DNA of 24,613 bases, taken from contig CAMUJQ010000007.1 in assembly GCA_947089305.1 (NCBI GenBank), positions 1 through 24,613 on the forward strand, written 5' to 3'. Each line of letters opens with the position of its first letter. Within the stretch, counting starts at the first letter, position 1. Both the position numbers and the translations under genes were made by a program. Of this stretch, positions 16,156-22,993 are shown one piece after another. The DNA comes from an uncultured Clostridia bacterium. GTDB lineage: Bacteria > Bacillota > Clostridia > Christensenellales > UBA1242. The notes under the pieces are model-generated. The model saw only the letters and a list, made by a program, of their open reading frames with translations, made no database searches and was not told the origin of the DNA.

Positions 16156-16809
16156 TTAATTTCCAAACACTTCTCTACATTGTTTAATGAATTTGCGGTT
16201 TTTTGTTGAATACATTAAGCTTGTTTTTAGTGCGTTAAAAAGTTTCATGTTATTTTGTTTTGCGGCGTCTAACATGGCAATTAAAATTGGTTCACAATTT
16301 TCACATCTAGGTAACATTTTAGATAATGAGATAAGCTGTTTTGCAACTGGCAAAAACTTTTCATAAAAAGTTGGTTCGCGAGGAGCTTCAGGTTCTTCTT
16401 CCTTCTCAGGTTCGCTACAAAGAACAATAACACAATTTTTAAATGGGATTATAACTTTTTCATTAAAAAGTCTAAAACTATCTTCAACATCTTTAGAATT
16501 AAAATAAAGTTTTAAGAATTTGTAAAAATCTAATTTTTTATTATCTGCCTCAACTAAAAGGCAAAATACAAAGGCAACAATTTTTTCAGCTTTACTTGGT
16601 AAAACAAGTTCTTCTCCTTCTGTCGCTGCTTTAAATTCAGCTTCAAAATTAAAATCTTTTAAACAAACCTCAATTAATGCATACAAAAGTTTATTTTTAG
16701 CTATATTTGATAAAAACTTGCTTAATTTGCTTTCAACAAGTAAAAATTTGCTATTAATAAAATCATCTACATTTTTAGAAAAATTTTCTAGATAAAAATC
16801 ATTATTCAT
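16156..16809 (-). CDS. Conserved-looking protein of unknown function, 217 residues
   Basis: I do not recognise this family. The predicted protein is mostly helical, without a signal peptide or clear membrane segment. A Glu/Pro-rich linker at about 133-146 (EPEKEEEPEAPREP) separates an N-terminal part (1-130) from a C-terminal helical part. The latter has LPRCENCEP at about 165-173, a single CxxC that is not a recognised metal site by itself. A good GGAGA ribosome site and a promoter at 16829-16857 support the ATG at 16809. It is divergent from the DUF4364 gene, sharing a 154-bp control region. Confidence 0.65.
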   Translation of the reverse strand: MNNDFYLENFSKNVDDFINSKFLLVESKLSKFLSNIAKNKLLYALIEVCLKDFNFEAEFKAATEGEELVLPSKAEKIVAFVFCLLVEADNKKLDFYKFLKLYFNSKDVEDSFRLFNEKVIIPFKNCVIVLCSEPEKEEEPEAPREPTFYEKFLPVAKQLISLSKMLPRCENCEPILIAMLDAAKQNNMKLFNALKTSLMYSTKNRKFIKQCREVFGN

Positions 16810-16828
16810 ATCTACTCTCCACTAATTG

Positions 16829-16857
16829 ATTTTAGCACATCAAATAAAATTCGTAAA
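16829..16857 (-). promoter_or_regulatory. Promoter of the 217-residue protein gene
   Basis: On the minus strand TTTACG (16852-16857), a 17-nt spacer and TAAAAT (16829-16834) are preceded by an extended -10 TGC. The predicted leader is about 13 nt. Confidence 0.5.
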
Positions 16858-16901
16858 GCAATTATGGCATATTTTTCTTTTCCAATAATTGTATAATTAA
16901 T

Positions 16902-16930
16902 TTGTGTTATTTAAAAATATGTGCTATAAT
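16902..16930 (+). promoter_or_regulatory. Promoter of the DUF4364 gene
   Basis: TTGTGT (16902-16907), a 17-nt spacer and TATAAT (16925-16930) are joined by an extended -10 TGC. The predicted start is about 27 nt before the GTG codon. Confidence 0.7.
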
Positions 16931-16963
16931 CTTATGTAAGAAAAAATAAAAAGGTAGACTAAA

Positions 16964-17509
16964 GTGGCAACATTTAATTTTGACCCAGTTGTAAATAAAC
17001 TGATACTTTTATATGTATTTGATAAAATGGAAATTCCTTTAACGGAAGCAAGTGTAATTGATATTTGCACACAAAAGAATGACTGGATAAATTACATGGA
17101 TTGCAAGGATATATTATGGCAACTTGTTGAATGCAAATTTATTTATAGAAATGGTCCAGATACAAAAGAAAGTAGATATGTACTCAGTTATGACGGTCGC
17201 AGTTGTTTAAGCCATTACTTTCAAAGAATTCCATCTAGTTTACGTGAAAATATCACAAAATTTGCTAAAGAAGAGCGCATGAAAATTAAACGCAATCAAG
17301 AATATGTTGCTGATTTCTTTAGACATGATGATGGTTCTTATACCGCTGTTTTACAAATTAAAGAAAGTGCTGTTAACGAAAACATTTTAGACATAACCAT
17401 TAAAACGCGTGACCGCGCCGAAGCAACAAGCGCGTGCATTAAATGGAAAGAAGTTGCCCCACGTGCCTATGAATTTATTGTGGAAAATTTATTAACAGAC
17501 AACAATTAG
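16964..17509 (+). CDS. DUF4364 family protein, probable winged-helix regulator
   Basis: The 181-residue protein matches the pattern of DUF4364 proteins, which are widespread in Clostridia and start with a winged-helix-like domain. Examples are NKLILLYVFDKMEIPLTEASV (about 11-31), a recognition-helix-like YMDCKDILWQLVECKFI (about 45-61) and RYVLSYDGRSCLSHYFQRIP. The C-terminal half (about 105-175) is a beta-rich domain with LDITIKTRDRAEATSACIKW. The start codon is GTG, supported by AAGGTAG upstream and a promoter. A terminator overlaps the stop. Targets are unknown; the divergent neighbour is a candidate. Confidence 0.78.
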   Translation: MATFNFDPVVNKLILLYVFDKMEIPLTEASVIDICTQKNDWINYMDCKDILWQLVECKFIYRNGPDTKESRYVLSYDGRSCLSHYFQRIPSSLRENITKFAKEERMKIKRNQEYVADFFRHDDGSYTAVLQIKESAVNENILDITIKTRDRAEATSACIKWKEVAPRAYEFIVENLLTDNN

Positions 17510-17525
17510 CGTTGTCTTTTTTTTT
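17497..17525 (+). terminator. Terminator after the DUF4364 gene
   Basis: The 7-bp stem AGACAAC/GTTGTCT (17497-17503 with 17511-17517) has a 7-nt loop containing the TAG stop codon and is followed by a T-run. Confidence 0.8.
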
Positions 17526-17533
17526 ATTAAGTA

Positions 17534-17563
17534 TTGACTTTCACTCCCCTTTTAATGTATAAT
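17534..17563 (+). promoter_or_regulatory. Promoter of the 468-residue protein gene
   Basis: TTGACT (17534-17539), an 18-nt spacer and TATAAT (17558-17563). The predicted leader is about 17 nt and includes GAAGG. Confidence 0.7.
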
Positions 17564-17586
17564 ACTAGAAAAGAAGGTCGTTTTTT

Positions 17587-18993
17587 ATGCTTGAAAATAA
17601 TATAGATTTAGAAATTTTAAAACAGGAATACAGCGAAGATTTTAGTGCACTTTGCCAAGAACTTTTTCCTAATTTACTTGAAAGACAGGGAATTTTAACA
17701 AAAACCATTCTTAAACGTTTTGCTCCAAACAAAATTTTATTTAAATGTGTAAAAAACAAAAAAGAACTTTTTAAAGAATATATTAATAACTTAGCCGAAA
17801 TTGAAAATGACTTAAATGATGAAGAACAACTTATTTATCCGTTCTACTCTGCTAAAATTAATGTGCAAAATAATTTGGGTATGCCTATAACTCATTTAAA
17901 GCAAGTAGCCGGATTTCAAATACTTATACACACTCAACAAGATTTACCTAAAAATCTTTTTGAAAATGCTGGTTACAATTTTTATGAATGTGAAAATTTT
18001 AGCGATTTAGAAAAGTTTAAAAAATATACACCAATTATGCATGATGGCTTTAATGAAGAAAAATTCAAAAATTATAAAGTTTGGTTTGCTGTTAAAAAAA
18101 ATGTTGATGACATTAATATACTAGACCCTTCTAATAATAGTAAAAATGACGAATATGCAAAAAGTGTTATACAAATTATATACTCATGCGAAACTAATAA
18201 CAGCCTAGAAATATATAATAGATATGGAAACACTTATAACGGAACTCCATTCGATAGTTTGAAAATGTCATATAAAGCACAACTAGATAACATTATTCCC
18301 GGCTTAGCAAAAGCGTTTGCAAATGCATATAATTTAGATTTAGCCCAAAAAACTTTTTTATCACGCATTAACTTCCATATGTTAGGACAAGGAATGGATG
18401 GTCAACACCATAAATACAATGTTGAGGTTGGCGGATTTTTTAACATTCCTCTTCAATATTATTGTGCAGATAATTGCATAATTGTTGACGGCGTTGTTTA
18501 CCAATTTGACGAGGATAGATATTTACTAATAGATAATCACCTTATTGATTTAGAAGAAAAAACTGTTAAGTCGTTTTGTGGCGATAGTTTTGCAAAAACT
18601 ATTAGCAAAATTGACCATATAAATATTATTAGGGATAAAAAAGGACAAAAGCTTATAACAATAACTCCAGTTGAGGGCGAAGATATTAAAATTGCCACCA
18701 ACCCACAAAATCAAATGGTTGGTTACGACAACCCAAATGTTACAACAATAGAAAAGAATTTTTTAGAATATGCAAATGCTTTACAATATTTAAATTTGCA
18801 AAATGTAGTTTCAATACAAAAAGGTTTTTTAAATTTACTACATGACAATCAAAAAACTCTAAAAATGAATTTACCAAAACTTCAATACATAGATAATTCG
18901 TCCTATGAGCGACTAAAAGAAGCCTTTAAAAATAGCCCAACTAGTCACAAACTAAACAAAACTTTTTCAGATAAAAAGGTAATAAAATTTTAG
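17587..18993 (+). CDS. Protein of unknown function with a short leucine-rich repeat tail (paralogue of the gene at 19990-21406)
   Basis: The 468-residue protein has no signal peptide or membrane segment, so it is probably cytoplasmic. I cannot name the family. Segments shared with the paralogue are the N-terminus (DLEILKQEYSEDFSALC), FAPNK at 45-49, KVWFAVKKNVDDI (164-176), DEYAKSVIQI (188-197), a NRYGNTYN region (211-218), DNIIPGLAKAFANAYNL (234-250), HHKYNVE, YYCADNCII and RYLLIDNHLIDLEEK. The C-terminus (about 390-436) has one clear 22-residue leucine-rich repeat and a degenerate second one. GAAGG lies 9-10 nt before the ATG, and a terminator follows. Its role is unknown; leucine-rich repeats suggest protein binding. 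Confidence 0.72.
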   Translation: MLENNIDLEILKQEYSEDFSALCQELFPNLLERQGILTKTILKRFAPNKILFKCVKNKKELFKEYINNLAEIENDLNDEEQLIYPFYSAKINVQNNLGMPITHLKQVAGFQILIHTQQDLPKNLFENAGYNFYECENFSDLEKFKKYTPIMHDGFNEEKFKNYKVWFAVKKNVDDINILDPSNNSKNDEYAKSVIQIIYSCETNNSLEIYNRYGNTYNGTPFDSLKMSYKAQLDNIIPGLAKAFANAYNLDLAQKTFLSRINFHMLGQGMDGQHHKYNVEVGGFFNIPLQYYCADNCIIVDGVVYQFDEDRYLLIDNHLIDLEEKTVKSFCGDSFAKTISKIDHINIIRDKKGQKLITITPVEGEDIKIATNPQNQMVGYDNPNVTTIEKNFLEYANALQYLNLQNVVSIQKGFLNLLHDNQKTLKMNLPKLQYIDNSSYERLKEAFKNSPTSHKLNKTFSDKKVIKF

Positions 18994-19010
18994 ACAATTT
19001 TTAACACAAA

Positions 19011-19032
19011 AAAAGCACTCAATGGTGCTTTT
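19011..19032. terminator. Bidirectional terminator between convergent genes
   Basis: The stem AAAAGCAC/GTGCTTTT with a 6-nt loop is flanked by an A-run and a T-run. It lies after the stop of the 468-residue gene and touches the stop codon of the minus-strand gene. Confidence 0.75.
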
Positions 19033-19720
19033 ATTTTTTTAAGCCGTTTGTTATGGCTTCTCTTCTAAGTTTTAGTCCAAGTTCAATGCCAGCGTTTATC
19101 TCTTCGTCCGTCATTGGCGCTCTTGCTCGATTATTTATCTTAAACCCATCTTTATTTATTGATGTTTTGTTAAATTCTTTTTTAATAGTTTCTATATATT
19201 CTTCTAGCGAGCATTTTATTTTGTTTCTACATGCAATTAAGTATAAGCTTTCTAGAGCGTTCTCTATTGTTGGTTGCCCTTTCTCCCAACCTTTTTTTAA
19301 CATAAAATCTCCGCCACCAAGTTTTGCGCATGCAATGCCTTCCGATGTTGTCGCATTAAATAGTGACACAAGCTTTGCAATCATACACGTGTTAACCACT
19401 TTTCGCTGAGGATCGCTAAAAGTTTGAAATCTATAATTAGGCTCTGGTATATAAATTCCCCACTCGCCGTCACTTGATGCCACACATCTAGTTTGATAAA
19501 TATATGGCGTTACAAAAAGTTCGTGCTCGCCATCGGTAAAATAATCTATTGGTGCAACAACGCTGTTATCTACTTTTTTTAACTCTTTTAAATATTGGGC
19601 CTCCCTTTTTACATCGCCATACTTAAGAGAAGGTTGCCCAACTAAGCAAGTGTATTTTGGAATGTCATCTATTTTTAAAACAAAAACAAGTTCTGTGCTA
19701 CCATAATTAATAAATTCCAA
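19031..19720 (-). CDS. Conserved protein of unknown function, body of a gene frameshifted near its 5' end
   Basis: The readable body has 229 residues from a TTG at 19720. The frame continues upstream past this TTG without stop to the 11-bp duplication at 19773-19794, and in the other frame to an ATG at 19890. Deleting one repeat copy joins both parts into one 282-residue protein. TTG 19720 has no ribosome site and probably is not the original start. Seen are NYGSTELVFVLK, GDVKREAQYLKELKK, HELFVTPYIYQTRCVAS, WGIYIPEPNYRF, VNTCMIAKLVSLF and CAKLGGGDFMLKKGW. The strand-Lys...Glu...hinge order faintly recalls a kinase-like N-lobe, but no catalytic loop is evident. No function is assigned. Confidence 0.65.
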   Translation of the reverse strand: MEFINYGSTELVFVLKIDDIPKYTCLVGQPSLKYGDVKREAQYLKELKKVDNSVVAPIDYFTDGEHELFVTPYIYQTRCVASSDGEWGIYIPEPNYRFQTFSDPQRKVVNTCMIAKLVSLFNATTSEGIACAKLGGGDFMLKKGWEKGQPTIENALESLYLIACRNKIKCSLEEYIETIKKEFNKTSINKDGFKINNRARAPMTDEEINAGIELGLKLRREAITNGLKK

Positions 19721-19764
19721 TTTTAGATCATTGTTTTTTAAATCCTTTTCATTATGAAATTTAT

Positions 19765-19890
19765 TTAAAAAAGTTTGTAAAAAGTTTGTAAAAAGTCATA
19801 AATTTTTTTCGTTTCTTTGTTTGTATTTTGTCCGTCCTTAAGTGATAAATAATATTTTGTAAAATTCGGTATGCCTAAATTATTTTTCAT
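19765..19890 (-). pseudogene. Out-of-frame 5' end of the gene at 19031-19720
   Basis: An ATG at 19890 with AGGAAG ribosome site opens a 41-codon frame (MKNNLGIPNFTKYYLSL...). It runs into the 11-bp tandem duplication and stops at 19765. The distance from ATG 19890 to TTG 19720 is 170 nt; without one repeat unit it is 159 nt, exactly 53 codons, so the downstream gene comes into frame. A promoter lies directly upstream. Confidence 0.7.
19773..19794. repeat. 11-bp tandem direct duplication (GTTTGTAAAAA x2)
   Basis: Two exact adjacent copies of GTTTGTAAAAA lie at 19773-19783 and 19784-19794. It looks like a slipped-strand or short-repeat duplication, and 11 is not a multiple of 3. It sits exactly where the reading frame of the minus-strand gene breaks. 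Confidence 0.9.
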
Positions 19891-19908
19891 AAATTCTCTT
19901 CCTAATGG

Positions 19909-19937
19909 AATATAGCATGTCAAATATTAAATTTCAA
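19909..19937 (-). promoter_or_regulatory. Promoter of the frameshifted minus-strand gene
   Basis: On the minus strand TTGAAA (19932-19937), a 17-nt spacer and TATATT (19909-19914) are joined by an extended -10 TGC. The predicted leader to ATG 19890 is about 12 nt. Confidence 0.6.
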
Positions 19938-19944
19938 ACCTCTA

Positions 19945-19973
19945 TTGATTTTAGGTAATTAAAATTATATAAT
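19945..19973 (+). promoter_or_regulatory. Promoter of the second leucine-rich-repeat paralogue
   Basis: TTGATT (19945-19950), a 17-nt spacer and TATAAT (19968-19973). It is divergent from the promoter at 19909-19937. The predicted start is about 10 nt before ATG 19990, at the AAGGA ribosome site. Confidence 0.6.
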
Positions 19974-19989
19974 TTCACAAGGAAAACAC

Positions 19990-20143
19990 ATGACCAGATT
20001 TAGAGTTTATAAAAAAATATTATGGAGAAAAATTCTCTCACTTTTGCAGAGATAATTTTTCAACTATTTTAGAAACTCCAGGGAAACTTTCTAAATTAAT
20101 TTTTGACCACTTTGCCCCAACACGTTCTTTACTAGACGATTTA
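19990..20143 (+). pseudogene. 5' end of the second paralogue, shifted out of frame at the start codon
   Basis: ATG 19990 has AAGGA at the right distance but reads only 21 codons to a stop at 20053-20055. The next frame, from 19994, reads PDLEFIKKYYGEKFSHFC and FDHFAPTRSLLDDL straight into the body of the gene. It matches the N-terminus of the first paralogue (DLEILKQEYSEDFSALC, then FAPNK). That frame has a TGA overlapping the ATG and no usable start. Removing one base right after the ATG would give MPDLEF... and an uninterrupted protein of 471 residues, against 468 in the paralogue. Confidence 0.75.
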
Positions 20144-21406
20144 ATGATAAGAGATAAAGAAGATGGAAATGTTGCTTGGGACGAAATGTTTATAAATTAT
20201 ATAAATAACTTAGCAAATCCATCTAAGGAACGTGATATTTTAAAAACTAATAAAACTCCTTTTGAATTAATGAATGAAGCAGGCTATATTTTATACCCCG
20301 AATGTCAAACAGAATCCGATGTTCAAAGCTTTAAAAAATATTATAAAGAAGGTGAAGAACTTTGCACCTTTAACGGCGACAGAACAGCGTCTCACAGAGT
20401 GTGGTTTGCAGTAAAAAAAGACGTTGATAATATTAAACGAGAAAATTTTTTAAAACCACAACGCCAAGACGAATATGGAACAAGTGTAATAAGCATACAA
20501 ATTAACAGAGTATCAAACAATATTTCAATTAAAAACAGATATAATCACAAAGTTAAAAATCCCGATGCAACTTTTTCAAATGATCTAGAAAAAATAATTC
20601 CAGGTTTAACATATGCTTTTGAACAATATTTTAAACTTAAGGAAATTAAATCTAGTAAAGATTTTGACTATTATCGCTATGTGCTTGGTGGCGACCACAA
20701 ATTTTATAGGTGGAATATAGAAAGCAACAATAATTACTATTGTGAAAACAACTGTATTCTCTATGGACCAACTTGTAAACCGCTAATTTTAGATAAAAGT
20801 AGATTTTTAGTTATGGATAGATACATTTTAGATAAAAAACAAAAAAAATTTAAAATGCTAAATAACGAAGAAGATGAAGATTGCTTTATTAAAACTATTG
20901 GCACAATTGAAAATATAAATGTTATAAACAATAAGGACGAAAATAAGATTGTTATAATTACGCCTTCAAAAGGTAAACCCATTTACATTGGTTTAAATAA
21001 ATATGGTGACATAACTAAATATATAAACGAAAATGTTCAAATTATCGAAAACGATTTTATGATGTATAACTATGCTCTTGATTGCCTAAGTTTACCTAAT
21101 GTTTTAATTATTGGAGACAACTTCTTAGATAGTAACGATAGTTTAACACAACTTTATTTACCAAGAGTGAAAAAAATTGGAAATAATCTTTTATGTTGTA
21201 ACGAAAAATTAAAAAAATTGGTTGCACCAAAATTAGAGTATCTTGATAACGATTCGTTATATTTTAACAAAGTTTTAGAAGTAGTTAATGCTCCCAAACT
21301 TTTGCATGTTCAACCAAATAACAAAGATAACACCGTTAGAGTGAGTATAATAACTGAAAAATTAGTTGACAATAATTTAAGAAACAATAAACCAATTCAC
21401 CTTTAA
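20144..21406 (+). CDS. Leucine-rich-repeat protein of unknown function (second paralogue, readable part)
   Basis: The readable part has 420 residues from ATG 20144, which has no ribosome site and probably is not the true start. It is related to the protein at 17587-18993 over its whole length: HRVWFAVKKDVDNI, QDEYGTSVISIQI, KNRYNHKVKNPDATFSNDL, EKIIPGLTYAFEQYFKL, DHKFYRWNIE, YYCENNCIL and RFLVMDRYILDKK. The C-terminus holds four consecutive, exactly 22-residue leucine-rich repeats (residues 303-390) of BspA-like LRR_5 type, for example SLTQLYLPRVKKIG. No signal peptide is visible. Translation from the native signal would abort after 21 codons unless the frame is restored, so this may be a recent pseudogene, a phase-variable gene or a sequence error. 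Confidence 0.68.
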   Translation: MIRDKEDGNVAWDEMFINYINNLANPSKERDILKTNKTPFELMNEAGYILYPECQTESDVQSFKKYYKEGEELCTFNGDRTASHRVWFAVKKDVDNIKRENFLKPQRQDEYGTSVISIQINRVSNNISIKNRYNHKVKNPDATFSNDLEKIIPGLTYAFEQYFKLKEIKSSKDFDYYRYVLGGDHKFYRWNIESNNNYYCENNCILYGPTCKPLILDKSRFLVMDRYILDKKQKKFKMLNNEEDEDCFIKTIGTIENINVINNKDENKIVIITPSKGKPIYIGLNKYGDITKYINENVQIIENDFMMYNYALDCLSLPNVLIIGDNFLDSNDSLTQLYLPRVKKIGNNLLCCNEKLKKLVAPKLEYLDNDSLYFNKVLEVVNAPKLLHVQPNNKDNTVRVSIITEKLVDNNLRNNKPIHL

Positions 21407-21445
21407 ATATTAACAAAACTTGAGTGATGCCCATAAACTGAAAGT

Positions 21446-21964
21446 ATGACCTACTCTCAAATTTTTTTAATGAGTTTACTTGTTTCACTAGACGCATTGT
21501 TTGTAGGCATTGCCATTGGCAACTCACAAAAGTTTAAAATAAGTAAATTCTTAATTTCAATTTTAACAATCACAATACTTGTTTTTATGGGTTACTCTAT
21601 TGCCCTAATTTTAAGGCGATATATTGAGATAGACTTAAAATACTTTTCCATTATTGTGTTTTTAATTATAGGAATAAAAAATTTATTTGAAAAAGAAAAA
21701 GACAAAGAAAAAACTCTTTCAATTAAAGAACTTTTAATTTTAAATTTTACACTAAGTTTAGACGGAACTATACTTGCCTTTTCAACTGTTTTTAGTGACA
21801 CTCGCATTATAATTCCAATTGTAATTTGCTTAATTCATTTTATTTTACTTTTTGTTGGTTGGATTTTAGCTTCAATAATATCAAATAAATTTAAATATTC
21901 TAATATAATATCAGGATTTGCATTAATTACTCTCGCCATTCTCAAAATTTTTAATGTTATATAA
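21446..21964 (+). CDS. MntP/YtaF-like membrane protein, possible Mn2+ exporter
   Basis: The 172-residue protein has about six membrane helices in two related halves. Each half opens with a LVSLDALFVGIAIG / TLSLDGTILAFSTVF motif, the Ser-x-Asp signature of the MntP family. That family includes the manganese efflux pump MntP and the sporulation membrane protein YtaF. The basic/acidic loop EKEKDKEKTLS separates the halves. The ribosome site is weak. The last 42 nt overlap the 3' end of murI on the other strand. Ion specificity cannot be read from sequence, and YtaF function is an alternative. Confidence 0.7.
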   Translation: MTYSQIFLMSLLVSLDALFVGIAIGNSQKFKISKFLISILTITILVFMGYSIALILRRYIEIDLKYFSIIVFLIIGIKNLFEKEKDKEKTLSIKELLILNFTLSLDGTILAFSTVFSDTRIIIPIVICLIHFILLFVGWILASIISNKFKYSNIISGFALITLAILKIFNVI

Positions 21965-22564
21965 ATCTTTAACTCTTTTTGCAACCCCTGTGTGAGAAGC
22001 ATAAAAAGTTGCATTTTTAAAAATAACTTTAAGTTCGTTAAGTCTAAAAATATAGTGCGTGCAACCTAAAACAACAGCATCATAAATTAATGGATCAATA
22101 CCCATAAACATTTTTTTATAGTTTATAGTTTTCCCATTATCTATAGCTTTTGCAAAATTTTTTAGAGGATAAACTAAAACATTATTTGGTGCATTTTTTA
22201 AATGTTCACAATGTTTTTTTGTTGCACTTGTACATAAAACTAAAATATTTTGTTTTTCGTCACGAATAGGCGAATTTATATTTGGTTCTGTTCCAACAAA
22301 AGTTACATCTTTAAATTTACTTCTAAGTTTAGTTATACAAACAGCTGTTGCTGTGTTACAGGCAATAACAATTATTTTACAACCTATGCCTATTAAGTCT
22401 TTTACATCACTTTCTATAATTCTATAAATTTTTTTATAACTTTTGTTTCCGTATGGCGAATTTTTGGAGTCCTTTAAATAAATTAGCGACTCACCTAAAT
22501 TTAATTTTTCAACTTCCTTTAAAACAGAAAGTCCCCCAATACCACTATCAATAAAACCTATCAT
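21923..22564 (-). CDS. murI: Glutamate racemase MurI (short form)
   Basis: MurI interconverts L- and D-glutamate using two cysteines and supplies D-Glu to MurD. Seen are FIDSGIGGLSVLKE (about 4-17), SPYGNKS (36-42), VIACNTATAVC with the first catalytic Cys at about 69, GTEPNINSP, and VVLGCTHY with the second Cys at about 168. At 213 residues it is about 50 shorter than typical enzymes, mainly in the last third. No Shine-Dalgarno site is visible before ATG 22564, although the N-terminus aligns at the expected place. It is divergent from rpsT and convergent with the MntP-like gene, overlapping it by 42 nt. Confidence 0.88.
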   Translation of the reverse strand: MIGFIDSGIGGLSVLKEVEKLNLGESLIYLKDSKNSPYGNKSYKKIYRIIESDVKDLIGIGCKIIVIACNTATAVCITKLRSKFKDVTFVGTEPNINSPIRDEKQNILVLCTSATKKHCEHLKNAPNNVLVYPLKNFAKAIDNGKTINYKKMFMGIDPLIYDAVVLGCTHYIFRLNELKVIFKNATFYASHTGVAKRVKDLYNIKNFENGESN

Positions 22565-22604
22565 AAAATTAGTTATGATTGTTAATAAAAAGTTGTGAAA
22601 ATAC

Positions 22605-22633
22605 TTGCAAAATTAAAAATAGTGTGCTATACT
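22605..22633 (+). promoter_or_regulatory. Promoter of rpsT
   Basis: TTGCAA (22605-22610), a 17-nt spacer and TATACT (22628-22633) are joined by an extended -10 TGC. The predicted leader is about 33 nt, with AGGAG before ATG 22673. Confidence 0.75.
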
Positions 22634-22672
22634 ATGCAAAGTTACAATAGAAAATAGGAGTTAAGAGAAAGT

Positions 22673-22936
22673 ATGGCAAACATTAAATCAGCTAAAAAAC
22701 GTATTTTAGTTAATGAGAAAAAACATGAGCAAAATGTTTCTATTAAAACAAGTGTTAAAACTTATACAAAAAAAGTAAAAACTCTTGTAGCAGAAGGCAA
22801 AAAAGATGAAGCTAAATTAATGCTTAATGAAGCTTTTGCTAAAATTGACCATGCAGCAAGCGAAAATGTTCTTCATAAAAATGCTGCTGCTAGAAAAAAA
22901 GCTCAACTTGCAAAACTTGTTGACAGCATGAAGTAA
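22673..22936 (+). CDS. rpsT: 30S ribosomal protein S20
   Basis: S20 binds 16S rRNA in the body of the small subunit. The 87-residue protein is basic and helical: MANIKSAKKRILVNEKKHEQN, then VKTYTKKVKTLVAEGKKDEA, and near the C-terminus the family motif KIDHAASENVLHKNAAARKK. Length and sequence are typical. The gene stands alone with a promoter and a strong terminator. S20 is often encoded beside holA; here the two are about 9 kb apart. Confidence 0.98.
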   Translation: MANIKSAKKRILVNEKKHEQNVSIKTSVKTYTKKVKTLVAEGKKDEAKLMLNEAFAKIDHAASENVLHKNAAARKKAQLAKLVDSMK

Positions 22937-22950
22937 TTTAAATTAAAAAC

Positions 22951-22980
22951 AAAAAACTAAACATTTTTGTTTAGTTTTTT
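22951..22980. terminator. Bidirectional terminator between rpsT and the cls-like gene
   Basis: A perfect 12-bp stem (22951-22962 with 22969-22980, core ACTAAAC/GTTTAGT) closes a 6-nt loop, with U-tract potential in both directions. It serves the two convergent genes. Confidence 0.85.
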
Positions 22981-22993
22981 TTGTAGCAGGCTA

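Noticed and set aside
17565..17759. A minus-strand frame over the start of the 468-residue gene
   Set aside because: The plus-strand gene has a promoter, a ribosome site and a full-length paralogue; the minus frame has none of these.
19765..19890. A separate 41-residue small protein
   Set aside because: The frame arithmetic with the 11-bp duplication, and continuity with the downstream gene, fit a frameshifted 5' end better than an independent gene.
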